Made by a program: the position numbers and the translations under genes
Notes under the pieces: generated by a model
Seen by the model: the letters and a program-made list of their open reading frames with translations, nothing else
Told to the model about the DNA's origin: nothing
Database searches by the model: none
Assembly: GCF_001522545.3 (NCBI RefSeq)
Contig: NC_031770.1
Location: forward strand, 17,524,751-17,588,750
From: Parus major
Lineage: Eukaryota > Chordata > Aves > Passeriformes > Paridae
Reading direction: 5' to 3'
DNA: 64,000 nucleotides
Shown here: in pieces, positions 22,147-34,153 of the stretch
Position numbering within the stretch: position 1 is the stretch's first letter
Layout of the letters: each line of letters begins with the position of its first letter

Positions 22147-25100
22147 TTTTTTTTTTTTTTAATTTGGAGAGTTCTAATTTTCTGTGTGACTGCATCTGTG
22201 CACTGTAGCATTCAAATATTGCTCTGGTGTATTACAGTCAGAGCTGAGCTTTTTATGAAAAAGGGAACAGAGGCTGTGAAATTCCTTTTTTTTTCTTTAG
22301 TGTTATTACTGTCTAGGGTAGATTCAATTAGGTTAGACAAGTAAAATTTCATGATTTGACTCATCACTGCTGTTCACGTATGAGTTCATATCTGCATAGT
22401 TAGGCAGTTTTTGTCCTCTGAGGAACACAGATACCGTGGATAATAAACAGCTGCATGTCATTTAATGAGCAAGTGAGAGGCACAGCCCTGCTTTTCCAGG
22501 AGGGTGTCCACCATGTGAGCTCAAGCAGAAATTGTAGCTGAATTTAAACAGAATCTGTTCTTTTTTTCAGAGCTGCCAGTAGAAACCTTTGCAAATTGAG
22601 AAGCTTTTACATAGCAAGCAGCTTTAGCAATAGAGTACATGATGGATTTATATTCACATTATGGGGTATGGTACTGCATCAGAAGTCTATCAGAAGGGCT
22701 GTGTTCCTATTTTCACCTCCAGAGGTGAATTGCTTCATCTCTTTGTGGCTCTGCTACCCCATCACCTGTGCAAAAAGGACAGTATCTGTATCTCTGTAAA
22801 ATGATTTTCTGTGACAAGTCTAAGATGAGCTAAGTCTGCATCTTCCGGAATTAAAAAATTGCATTTCAGTCATGATAACTACTACATGTAGCTTAAGAAG
22901 GAGTAGATTTGCTTGATAGGAAACCATTTTTACTCAGCTCTAAATGAAATAAGTTGATATTATTAAATGTAATCAAATACAGTTGCTATTGAAAATGTAT
23001 GCTTGTGACCTGGAGAAATATTTTTGTCTTGTAACATATTAACTCAAATGTAATAAAAAGGATAAGGACAGAAAGGAACTCTGATGTTGGAAAGGCCATA
23101 GCAATACCATTAGGATTGTTTCTTCTTTAGACCAGAAATTGAGAGTGCAGAACTATTTATTGCTTTAACTTCAGCAAAAAAATACTGACAGCGGGGATCT
23201 TGTTAAACTGGGCCACATATTTCAGTGACTAGAAACCTATTGTAATCACAATTACAGAGATGTGATCTTAGGCTTTGGTCCATATGTCTGTCTTAAAGAG
23301 GGTTATTAATGCTGTTGGTTTTCATCCAGCTTGCAGACAAAATTAACTAAATATTTTCTTTTTGCTTCTGTCATTAGCTGGGGTGCATAGACAAAATAGC
23401 TGGGGCTGTCTTGCTCCTTAGTTCAATTATTAGACCTCTACTGTTTCTCAAGTATAAAAAAATCTGACAACAGAAGATGAAGAATTATTCCAAAGCCTGT
23501 CAGTGAGATGAACAAATGAAATCCATCATGAATTTAAATGCAGCCATGTATTATAACCTCCTGCTTTTCACTGGGTCTTTTCCCTATGTAAATAGTATAT
23601 TTTTTTGAAATGTGTGGGCAAGGGCAAATTCAAAGAGTTGTTGAATTCTTTGTCATGAGCTCCTATTGTAGTTAATTTACTTCTCATCCATCTTGCCGGG
23701 GAAGAGGTAGGTAAGGTCTTTATTGAGGAAACATGCACAGTGGGAGGGAAATTTATAACTCCTTCCACTCTTCCAAGCAGAGCCACATCCCTGGGTAATG
23801 AGCACAGGAAGCAAACCCGGTGGCTGTCGTGGTTGTGCTCAGTAGTAACAGCAGAGAATTCTCTTGCAGGTGCTGTGTTTGCTCCATTTCTGCCCAGGAG
23901 CTCTTCATGAATTGCTTCGTGATTGCTGTCACCGGGGTACTCAGGCTCTCAGGAGAGGTGACTGTTCTTTGGGGCTGTAGTTTCAGTAGTGTCTGGGACC
24001 TGTGAAGGTAAACACAGGTCTGTAGCTGAAATGTGAACAGAAAGAGATACACAGGAAATAACTCGAGCCAGTAGTGATGTGCTTTAATCTTTATAAATGG
24101 AATTCTTCCCAGGAGAAGCAAAAATTGCTGTTAATGAAGATGGTCTTCCTTTAATAATCTCTTCTCATAAGAACACTGGCTATTAAAAGGGAATGGCTGT
24201 TTGTGAGCCAGAAGTGGCTTATTTGCCCACCAGATGGAGCTGAGAAATTCTCTCCAGCCCGGCCGGGAGCTAGTGAGTACTCCAGGCTTTCCTACCCTGG
24301 GGTCCTGCGGTGGGGTTAATGCCAGGCTTTGCTGCCCGCTGTGTGACCCTCCCTGCTCGGGGCGAGGGCAGCCAGGCTGGGCTCTCCCAGCAGCTGCTGC
24401 AGGGACACACAGGCTCTGCTGTGCTGTAATCCAGTCGTGTTTCCCTGTCACTGCATGCTGGTTCTTTCCTCACAATGCTGGTATTAGCTGTACAATTTGC
24501 TGGGGGATAGGCGTGGGAGGTTCGCTCAGTACGGCAGAGGTGTTGTGTCAAGGATGCTGGAGGTTTATGGTGGTTCTTCGGGATGTGCCATGACACATCT
24601 TTGAGATGTGTCACCTCTGAGGTGCAGCAAACCTGACTGGTTGTCTTTTTGATGGGAGCTAAAGGCCTTTCCCCCCACCAACAAGATGAGCACTACCTTT
24701 TTCTTTCTCAAATGAATGTGCTACTAATGGTTTATACCATTAATATTAGGATTAGTAACTGTGTCAGTCCTTGTGTCCTCTTCTGGCTGAGTAACTCCTG
24801 AAAGCTGACACCCAGGTGTGAAGTCACGTAAAGAGGAGTTCATTTAAAATAAGATTAAATAATTGTGGAGAAGGAGGGCAAAGGTAGTTACACCAAGCAG
24901 CCAGGTACTTAACTTCTTTAGCTCTTTTCTGCTTTAAAACCTACTGTGCATTTACATAGTTTGTCATAAGAATTCTATTTTTGTTTTTGGATAGTGGTAT
25001 TGTGATTGTTGGTTACATGAGATGTTTATTACGATTAAGCTTTTAAAGTGTTTGGTTCTTACATTTGAAGGGCTAAAATGAGGTGGAGAGAAAGGTTTAA

Positions 25101-28041
25101 TTGAAAAAAAGCCTGTTATTCTAATTAAAATTACTTGTCAATATATTTTTTGATGAATCTGCTTATTAGTGAAAAAATAATATAAATTACTTTAACTACA
25201 GATGAGTAAACATAACAAGGAAGAAAACAGCCTATGTGCTGTGTTATAGGAAATTTCATTGAGTATATCCTGAGTGGAATAACAGAAGGACTTAATTCAC
25301 TTATTCTTGAGGTAAATTAAAGCAGTTTAATTGAATTCTGTCTGCTAAAAATCCTACTTTGGACTCCTGGAGTAGATGGCTTATTCAGTGATTATGTTCT
25401 AGATGCAATTTTTTTTTCCTTCTTTCAGTAAAGATATTTGCCTCTAGCAGGATGACCTGAGCATTTTTATGTGCAATCAGAAAGATGGCTTAATTAGCCA
25501 TGGCAGAGGTTGAGTGGGATAAATCACATGGCTGGATGATGCTGTGCAGGTGCAGGAGGCTTTGGGAGCCACAGTGTGGTGGGAGCTGGGCCAGCAGGAA
25601 GTTTCACGGTAAACAAGAAAGGTCATGTTGTGTTCTCTAGAGCTGGCTGGCAAATCAGCACAAAGCTTCTGTCTGAACAACAAGCTGATATCAGGGACAA
25701 CCAGTTAATGTTTTTGAAGGATTTTTTGATTTTTCTCCTTTGATTTAATTTAAAAAAAAAATAGCAATGAGGAGGCAGGTGCTACAGCCATCCTTGGTGA
25801 GAATGGGTAACAGCTCAGGTGAAAACAGGTGGATAAATTGGGGAAGTTAGAGCTGAGAGAAGAATGGCTGACTCAGTTAAAATCCATCAAGGGTTGTTTC
25901 TTCATGCTGGTGCAGGATTGATGATGTTCCAGAGAGGGTCAGCGTTTGGAATAGCATTGAAAATGGAAGCAGTGGGGTGAGGGGACAAGCAGACATCTTC
26001 AGTTTTTGAAGAAAAGTGGGATGAAAAGTTTAAAACAAACCACCTTGAATATGATGAGGTGTAAATACAACCAAGTGTATTTAACCACCACAACAATCTC
26101 AATTTCCTTCCACATTAGAATAGCAGACAGTGTCAATTAGGAAGTGGCAACCTGCATTTTCTCTGCAGGAGAGCTTCTTGATACTATTTAGAATAGTTTT
26201 TGCTTTTCCTAAGCAAAATCAAGACGCATAATGAGAGAAGTCTTGTGGGAGGAGGCCCTAAGAGCAGTTCTGTGTGAGTTTCTGTGAAATGGGGCGGATG
26301 CAGTGTGTGGGATTCCTTGGGAGGGTGTGGTGTGTCTGGTGCCTGTCAGTTCACAGAGCAGTGATTTTGTGAGGAACTAGAAAATGTGTACTGCATTTCT
26401 AGGCCATGCACAGCTGGAAAGGCTGCAAGCACTTGGATGAAAGGATTAACAGTCAAAAGAATCCTGACAATTAGAAGAATTAATTTGAATTAAGTGGGAT
26501 TCAGTTCAAGGACAGGCACAGAATCCTGTGACGAGGTATAAATTATGTGTGAGATGAGCAGATGAATGAAGAGCCAGGGGAGTCTCTCAAGGAAGGATGA
26601 GGGGTTATGGTGAATGACAAACTGCACAGCAGCTGAGGACATCACAGTGGTGCAAGGCAACCTAAACAAGAACAGAGCCTGCAAAACTCCAGAAACAGCT
26701 TGGCTGCTGTGATTGGCACTGGTACAGCCACAACATTCCAGACCCCACATGGAGGTGTGGAGTGAGTGGAGATCAGAGATCTGGAGAACACAGGCAGTGA
26801 GGAAAGGGCTGGAAGAATTAATACGTTTAATCTAGAGATAAGATAGCTGCAGAGCTGTGAGAGTTCATAAAATAAAATAAAATGGCTGCCTCAGAGAAGT
26901 GTGGAACACTAGTGGGCTTAAACTGCACTGGAGGAATATTAATGGGAAAAGTTTTATATCAGCAGGGCTGTATAAACTACTGACATACTGAGATTTTTTT
27001 ATGGACAGGGTAAATAAATGCCTGAGAAAAAAAATACGGGTACTATTGCTATTGGAATGGGACTGAGAACGAGTAAAACTGCCCTTGATGCTTTGCCTAA
27101 ACTTGTTTCCTTTAGGTGTTCAAAAAAAGAGCCACAGGCACTTGTCTGTGCACCATAGGCACGTGAAAATATCCAGTTCTTGTGTTTTGTTTTGGTTAAA
27201 AAAGCAGTAGCAACCAGAAAAGGGGAAGCTCCTGCAGTCCCTAAGCTAGTGGGAGACATTCAGCCCCCCTGTGAAACTTATTTTAGTAAAGGGCTTATGA
27301 GAAAAACAAGAGAATGAGATTTTTCTCCTGCTGATAGTTGGCCTGTGCAGACACCAAGTGATTCTGCTAGTCTTTTGCTGCTCTAGTCATGGTGGTTGGT
27401 TGTTTCTTTAAAAGAGGATCTTAAATCCAGGTGCTTCTTTGCAGGGTCAACTCCAAAGTTCTGCAGGGCACTGTACGTGGCACGTGACAGAGCAAGCCAA
27501 AAACAAATGTCCAACGTGCAAGTTGTGATACTTCAAGTCAAAACATGCCCCTGTGCTGGATTTCTAGATCTTGGAAAGGTAGGATCTTCTGTTTGAAATT
27601 ACAGAAATCCCAAACTGACCTAAATTCACTGTTATTTTTGACAATACAAGATATTCAGTAGTTATGCAATAGAGATCACCTTGATTGTAATTACATGAAT
27701 CAAAATTAGACTAATCAAATAGTTCCTTATGATCCTTGTGGGTAAGATGCTAACAATCACAAAGCTCTAACAAATGTAAATAGTAATTTAAGTGATTATA
27801 ATGACATATTCCAGTGTGACTAGACCTTTTCACAGATGATACAGTATGCTTTGTTTCTGTGTTCAGAGAGTTTAATCAGCTCTGAGAGAGTAGTTGAGTG
27901 ACAGCCCTGTGTATTGTTGCACTCTACCAGTATCTTGTTATCCTGTTTGCTTTGGAAAGTAATGTCTTTTCTTTTTTTTTTTTTTTTTTTTCTTTTTCTT
28001 TGGAAAATGAGGTACAAACAGTAGAAATGGAAGTTGAGTAT
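22147..28041 (+). repeat. Tandem duplication, copy 2 (5,895 bp)
   Basis: Second copy of 16251-22145, in direct orientation and with the same length. It runs from the T14 run and 'aatttggagag' to 'gaagttgagtat', after which the unique sequence 'atttaataattggaatag' begins at 28042. It carries copies of the CTCF-like site (24227-24240), the hairpin (24591-24613), the candidate exon (27445-27578) and the poly-T tract (27972-28001, here interrupted by C). No gene is recognised. Confidence 0.97.
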
Positions 28042-29260
28042 ATTTAATAATTGGAATAGTCTGTGTGAAAGCTGTGGAAGCCGGTTTTTTCCCTACTGGT
28101 TTATGGGCAGTATCATTCTGCTTTACTTTTTCTATATCCTCTGTCTGAAGAGGGAGAGAAAAGATGTATAGATATCTCAGGTAGATGGTCTGGTAAAACA
28201 GAATATGATTTCCATTTAAAAGATCTGACTAAAGATGCTTCTTAAGATGGGGCCATCATCTTGGATTAGTCTTTTGTATTTTACAGTTGCTTGCTAGAGG
28301 AAACAGCCCTTGTGCTATGCCAGGAAGGAAAATCATGGTGGACGTTTTGTTTTAATCTACTGTATGAGTTTATGAAAACTCATTACTCCAGCGCTAAAAA
28401 TATTGCCTAGTAGCCCTTCTAAATGTAATCAAATCACTCTTTTTCTAATACTAATCTTCTTCTGATACTAGTCCATCAGTCTAAAGAATTACATTGTTTT
28501 TGATGATGGTGAGAAAGAGTATGGAAGCAGAAGACTGTTTGATTTGAAGGGTGACTCTGTAATTACAGAGTGAAGCTGTAAGTTATGAAAATCAAAGATA
28601 TGAGGAGAGATTCCGTATTTGGTTCCCACTAGAACAGTTTGTAGATTGAGTATTTCTCTGGTTATGGAGGATGTACTGTACTGTAAGACATGATTTTCTT
28701 GCAGTATTTCAGGAAATTGGCTTCTGGCATGGTGAGTCAATGGGAGTTGTACCACAGGCTTTATCAGGGTGCTACTTATGGCCAGGATATGAAAGGTATG
28801 CAAGCGGTGGGGAAAGGCGCAGCATGGAAGTACGAAAAAACTCTACCACGTTTTATGAACCCCAAACTGCCATTTTTAGTTTGCTCTCAGCTACGCCTGC
28901 ATGCACCCACAGTTTTCTGTGCTATGTTGAATGTCCATATGACACAAATGGCACAGTGTCAGGAAACACAGAGCTGTCTTTATAACATACTATTTGCTAG
29001 AACTACGATGTCTCCCTCACAAGAGAGTGAGAAGCAGAACTATCTTTCTATATATTTTGATAGGTCTTTCTTTTTATTTAAACTGTTCTATCAGAGTGAG
29101 ATAAAAGAGCTGCTAATTGCATGTGTGTTCAAGTGCGGCTTGGAAATATTAAATAAACTGGACTATTTCAAATGAAATGCAGCAAAGGATTTGAAATTTA
29201 AATTGAAACATGGAAAGAATGTGATGGGGTCTATTCCAAAAGGAATGGCTTAAATGAGGA
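28042..29260. other. Unique non-coding DNA
   Basis: No recognisable repeat or exon. A 161-codon plus-strand frame (28690-29175) and an overlapping 104-codon frame have no domain, contain long low-complexity stretches, and are most simply chance frames. Confidence 0.55.
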
Positions 29261-29385
29261 AGTGGTTAGAAGCTGGGATTGAAGTTCTGGAGAGCTGGGT
29301 TTGGGTCCTGGCTCTGCTACACATTGGCCGTGTGGCAAATCACTTCCAAACTCGCTCATGGATTTCACCCTTCCTTCTGACTTTG
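29261..29385 (+). mobile_element. MIR-like ancient SINE fragment
   Basis: The stretch 'gagctgggtttgggtcctgg' then 'ctctgctacacattggccgt' then 'gtggcaaatcacttcc' follows the MIR/CORE-SINE consensus order ('ctgggttcgaatcccggctctgccacttactagctgtgtgacc...caagtcacttaacc'). The first part ('agtggttaga...ctctggag') fits the upstream MIR segment. This is the clearest SINE relic in the window. Such elements were active before the radiation of living birds. Confidence 0.65.
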
Positions 29386-31371
29386 TGCTCCTTGGTGTAG
29401 GCACCAAGTCCCAGTGCAAGGGTTTTGGTGTGGGGCACAGTGGGACCTCTTCTCATCTGAGGCCTCTGAATGCACAGATAGTTTGGAGGATGAATGGTGA
29501 CAATAATAAATGTGTCTGAAATTCATTCAAGAACTCATCCAACTAGTGTTTTTGGACTGTCTGGAAGGATGGCATGCAAAATAATTTTCCAGAGAATAAG
29601 ACTTTTGGTTATCCTGTACCTTCCAAGTAAGCAGCCAGAAGTTAGTGCTATCTGAAGGAAAAGGGGCAAAAGTGAACTTGGACTGATTGGCAGTAATGGC
29701 TAAATAGTAAATGCCACTCCAGAACATTGAGGAACTTTGGAGGACAGTGATAAATATGAGTCCAATTTCAATGCTTTGAGATTTTTGTTTCCCAGCCCTA
29801 GCCAAGATCTTGAATGTGAATGTCCATCAGGTGCAGTCATTTTAATGTAAATCTTCTGGCTTGGCTTGGCTTGGCTTGGCTTCATGGATAACCTCAATCT
29901 ACCTTCATGCTGTCACTGCTCATACTGCATTAAATAATCAGGCCAAGGCCAAGCTGTTTCAACACCAGCAGTTAAAGATGATTAGGAAGAGATTGCTGTA
30001 GTTTTAACTGCAGGAGTTTGGAACACGATTGTGTTCTCTGCCCAACAAGATGCTTTCTTGATTATAAATACCAGGTAGTCTAAGAAAAAGAGGATTTCTC
30101 ATTACAAAGCTTGTAGTAGCTTAGTCTCTGTCCATAAATCATCTGTACTCTCACTCAAAAAATTGTCTTTTAAAAATATTCATTAATAATAATCTTGAAA
30201 TTTCTTTCTTTATGGATTATTAAATTATTTATGCATTGCTTTGTAACTCAACTTTGGTTAGCTTGAAGTTGTCCTGCCAGATTTATCAAGAAGTGGCATT
30301 GGATATTGTGATATCCAAGTGGTATTATCTAGATACATGCCTGACCCAATTCAACACGGCTGGGTAGTAATGGATAACTTTTTTCTTTTTTACGGTGTCT
30401 TGTGTTTGTTTGGAATCAGTTTTATGACTTGATATTAAACAGTCAAATTTATGCATAAAGTCAATGAATTTATTTAATTGAGAGTCTAGAGGATTAGCTA
30501 CTGTAGGGGTTCTTTCTGCTCACTATTTTTATGTTTACAGAAAAAAAACCCTTGAAAAAGTGAGTACTTTTGACAGGCTCAGCCTCTGATGCTTTGAAAT
30601 GTTGATGACCCTGTTGATCCTACATTAGTCAGAAATGGCCTACTCTTGGATGGATAATTGAAATTAAAAAGTGATGCTTTTGCATCCTTGGGACGTAATT
30701 GTTTGCTATTTCGTAGAGAGGTTGGTGAAGGCACTAATCCAAGCTGCCCAAAACAGACTGAGACTTTGTAGCAAGTCTGTGGCTTGTGAGGTTTCCTGCC
30801 TCCCCAGCTTCTGTTATTATGGGACCAAACAATAAAGGATGTTGTGATCTCTTTCTTTTGCTGCCACTTGTGCCAAAATGTTGTAGTTTTCTAAATGTGG
30901 ATGAATTTATAGCATGCCCACACTTTCATCTTTCAGGTTAATGGGGGAGGTTTGTATGAATTTATAGATTTATTACAGGCTTATTGGCATGTTATGAGCT
31001 TCTATGTGAAATGTAGTCACAGTTTAAGATTTAAAAAGTTGTGTTGACAGCAGCTGGGTTCTTCTAGGAACTGTACTGCTGAATGGTTTGCACTTTAAAA
31101 ATCTGTCCTTTTTTAGGCATCTGGGTAGGAATGTGAGAGTCTGCAGTTGGGCACATGATTATGAACAGGAACAGTCAAAATTTAAGAAAATTAAGAAAGG
31201 TTAATTATCAAGGAGAAGAATCAAACTTGAGGAAGGCTCAAAAAAATAGGTAAAAAAGAGGCAGAAATTGCTAAGTAAGCCAGGAGTGACAACTGCTTTT
31301 AAGAATACTAGATTTTAAATCAAGATCTCTGAAATAGAAATGAGGAACAATGCTTGCAAGTTTTAACTACA

Positions 31372-31378
<7 letters not shown>
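29386..31378. other. Unique non-coding DNA
   Basis: Nothing recognised except the (TTGGC)n run at 29856-29882. The 80- to 90-codon open frames have no domain. Confidence 0.55.
29856..29882. repeat. (TTGGC)n microsatellite, about 5 units
   Basis: Five near-perfect TTGGC pentamers in tandem. Each pentamer carries a TTGGC nuclear-factor-I half-site, but the regular spacing looks like simple-repeat slippage. Confidence 0.85.

Positions 31379-31410
<32 letters not shown>
31379..31410. repeat. Poly-T run of 32
   Basis: A perfect T32 homopolymer. It could be the A-tail of a minus-strand retrocopy, but the bases to its right do not resemble any transcript or SINE I know, so I leave it as a homopolymer. 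Confidence 0.9.
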
Positions 31411-31411
<1 letters not shown>

Positions 31412-33311
31412 TGATAAGAGGTGTGTACTCTTGATTAAATGGTTTTAATCCCATCTGGGGTTGAAGTGACAAGTCCAGTGAAACCCTATTTTATTTTTAT
31501 GATCTATGTGGTGAGTTGGTTCAGAGTATATTTCTCCTCCTTGTCCCTGGAGAGCTGTCTGTTTTTAATATACTTGTTTTTCCTCTGAAGTACGCTCTGA
31601 AATATGGGGGTTTTTTTTCAGCATGGGTACCTTTTTCACAGTGTTGCTTTAATCTCCTGATAAGATCAGTTTCATTGGTTAATCAGGTTGGGAAAAATCA
31701 TGATGAAGAGAAATGAAGCAATAGAAAACAGATCTGCTGTAAGATTAAGGGCTCGGCAAACACTGCTGTTTACTGTACTGATAATCAAAAAGCTTTTTGT
31801 TCCCAAATTTCAACAAGATTCATGTTACAGCCTCACCTGCCTCAGAAGATTAATTTTACCACCATGTGAACGAGAAAAACAGTTTTGTAAGAGTGAAAAC
31901 GAATGAATTCTTTTTACCAGCAACTTGTGTTTCGTTATTGCATATTTATACTTTCTCCCAGTCTTATCAGAACAGCTGAAGGGCAAGTGCGAGGCAAGAG
32001 CACTTAAGTTTAATCTGAAACATAAGATATTTTTAGCTTTTATTAATTGATTGCCAGAAAGTCATTCTGGTCACTGATGTACTCTGGAGTGTCAGAAAAG
32101 CTCTATTTGGACATGACTGTGGCTGAGAGAGGTGGTGCTACTGACTGTGCTTTCAGTTGTTCACACAATTTGTACACCCCAGGTGTGCCCTTGACTACTG
32201 CTGAGTGGACAGGTAGCTTAAATGGGAATTGCAAATACCTGGCACGTTTGAGATTTTGTTCATGGTAAAATCTGAGAAAACATTTCTTCACTGTCTTAAT
32301 TTTTTGCATCATCAGCTTGAGGCACCTCAGTTCTGCGAGCCTCTGAGAGCATGGACCAAGTTGTAATGCATCTCCACCTCTTGTGGTTCTCCAAATTGTG
32401 TTCGTCTGTTTTAATTAAATACTTAATCTATAACATTGAAAAATAATTATATCAAAAGAAAATAGCTTCCCTGGGGGTCCTTGCTGCTGCTGCCCAATGC
32501 TTTATAAGCCATCACTAGGAGAGCAGTGCCAGGATGATGTGTGGATCTAATAGATCGGCATGATGAGGTGGAGCTGGAAGAGAGATGGTTTGGTTTCTAA
32601 CATTATCTATCTTCCTACATTCTGGTTTTCAGGTCAATTTCTTTGTGAAGACCAGGCCAGTGTGGTCAGATTTATGAAGAGCAATAAAATACTTCAGTTG
32701 GTTGAGTTCATTAGCATGGCAAGTTCCTATGTAATTTTTCCATAGCTGTTGAGATGCCTTAGGATCCTTTGGATCCATTCTCAGCAGAGGTAAAGGAACT
32801 TAATTTTACGGACTTAGATCAAAGCACATCATTTTAAGCCCATAATAGTTTGACTTCTGAAAATGGTACATACACTCCTAAGAGCTTAAGAAAACATGAC
32901 GACAATTCTCACTGAAAGTCAACAGGATTTAGAATTTCAAAAGGCAAAGTACTTTCTGAAAATGGCACATTACTATTTCCTGTATTCGGGAAGCTGTGGC
33001 TTGTTTGTCAACCTAGTTTTACTCTAAAGAAGATCAGAAGTCACACCAGCCCTCATCTGTTACCAGGTCTCACACATGAGGATGAAAAGTGAACATACAG
33101 TCAAAATTTTAATTTTCAAGGTTTTCATTTTCAGTGAAGTCTTATTTTAGTCAAAATGAAAAAGGCCAATTTGACCATGCATTTTCTCAGATCGTATTTT
33201 TTTGCAGATCAGTGGGTCTTTGTCCATGATCAGAAATTCCTCAAGAATCATGGCAACCCTTTAATCATTACTGTTGTAATCAAATGTAAATCATAATTCC
33301 TGATTATCTGC
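31411..33311. other. Unique non-coding DNA
   Basis: No repeat family, exon or RNA gene recognised. Open frames are 73 codons or fewer. Confidence 0.55.
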
Positions 33312-34153
33312 ATGAGAGGATTGAGGGTACCCTCAGTAAGTTGGTGGACAGCACCATGAGCTTGGGTGGGAGCGCTGATCTGCTTGGAAGGCAGGAAGGC
33401 TCTGTGGTGGGAGTTGGATCAATGGGCTGAGGGCAGGGGTATGAGGTTCAGCAAGGCCAAGTACCAGGTCCTGCATTTTGGCCACTTCCCTGTGCAGAGC
33501 TGTGGGATGGGGACAGAGTAGGCTGGGGGTGCTGGGTGACAGTGGCTGAACATGAGCTAACGTGTGCCCCTGTGGCCAGTGGTATTCTGGCTTGAGTCAG
33601 CAATAGTGTGACCAGCAGGACCAGGACAGTGATTGTCCCCCTGTGCTTTGCACCGGTGAAGCCACACCTCAAGTGCTGTGTCCAGTTCTGGGTCCCTCCC
33701 TTCAGAAGGGACACTGAGGGGCTGGAGAGGCTCCAGAGAAGGGCAGCTGAGCTGGTGAAGGCTCTGAAGCACAGGTTCTATGAGGAGCAGCTGGGGGAGC
33801 TGGGGGTGTTTAGCCTGGAGCAGAGAACGCCCAGGGGTGACTTTATTGCTATCTACAAGTGCTTGAAAGGAGCATGTAGCCTGGAGGGGGTTTTTCCAGC
33901 TACAGCACCAGAGGACACAGCCTCAAGCTGCACCATGGGGCATCAGGAAGAATTTTTTTTTCACAGAAATGGTTGTTGAGCACTGGAACAGGCTGCCCAG
34001 GGAGGTGGTGGAGTCACCATCCCTGGAAGAGTTCAAGAAATGACTGGATATGGCACTTAGTGCTGTGGTCTAGTTGTCATGGCGGTGGTCAGTCAAAGGC
34101 TGGACCCCATGATCTCAGAGGGCTTTTCCAGTGCTAAATGACTCTGTGATTAT
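33312..34153 (+). mobile_element. CR1 LINE, 5'-truncated, best-preserved copy
   Basis: This is about 840 bp of the CR1 3' end on the plus strand. It opens in the reverse-transcriptase gene ('ggtggacagcaccatgagct'). An open frame at 33608-33979 encodes the CR1 ORF2 C-terminus, with the family's phrases VQFWVPPFRRDTEGLERLQRR and LGELGVFSLEQRTPRGDFI. It then runs through 'gaacaggctgcccagggagg', 'tggatatggcacttagtgct' and 'ggtctagttg' to the 3' tail 'gactctgtgatta'. The RT catalytic centre is missing, so it is dead on arrival through 5' truncation. No target-site duplication is seen, as is usual for CR1. Confidence 0.93.
33608..33979 (+). pseudogene. CR1 ORF2 C-terminal remnant
   Basis: A 123-codon open frame whose middle matches the C-terminal, post-polymerase part of the CR1 ORF2 protein (endonuclease/reverse transcriptase). 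It has no endonuclease domain and no polymerase motif. The Met start is incidental, and the final residues (a run of Phe, then His-Arg-Asn-Gly-Cys) have drifted out of the original frame at a poly-T tract. It is retrotransposon debris, not a host gene. Confidence 0.85.

Noticed and set aside
22002..22344. Open frames with long Phe or Lys runs at the copy junction
   Set aside because: They are translations of the poly-T run and the artificial junction at the N.
16700..27596. Paired identical open frames 5,896 bases apart suggesting tandemly duplicated genes
   Set aside because: Identity follows from the block duplication. None of the frames has a recognisable domain or gene structure.
28690..29175. 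161-codon plus-strand frame
   Set aside because: No domain, signal or family resemblance; overlaps a second frame in another phase; AT-rich with low-complexity stretches at the end.
31379..31410. Poly-T run as the tail of a minus-strand processed pseudogene
   Set aside because: The adjacent sequence to the right does not resemble a coding transcript or a known SINE, and no target-site duplication was found.
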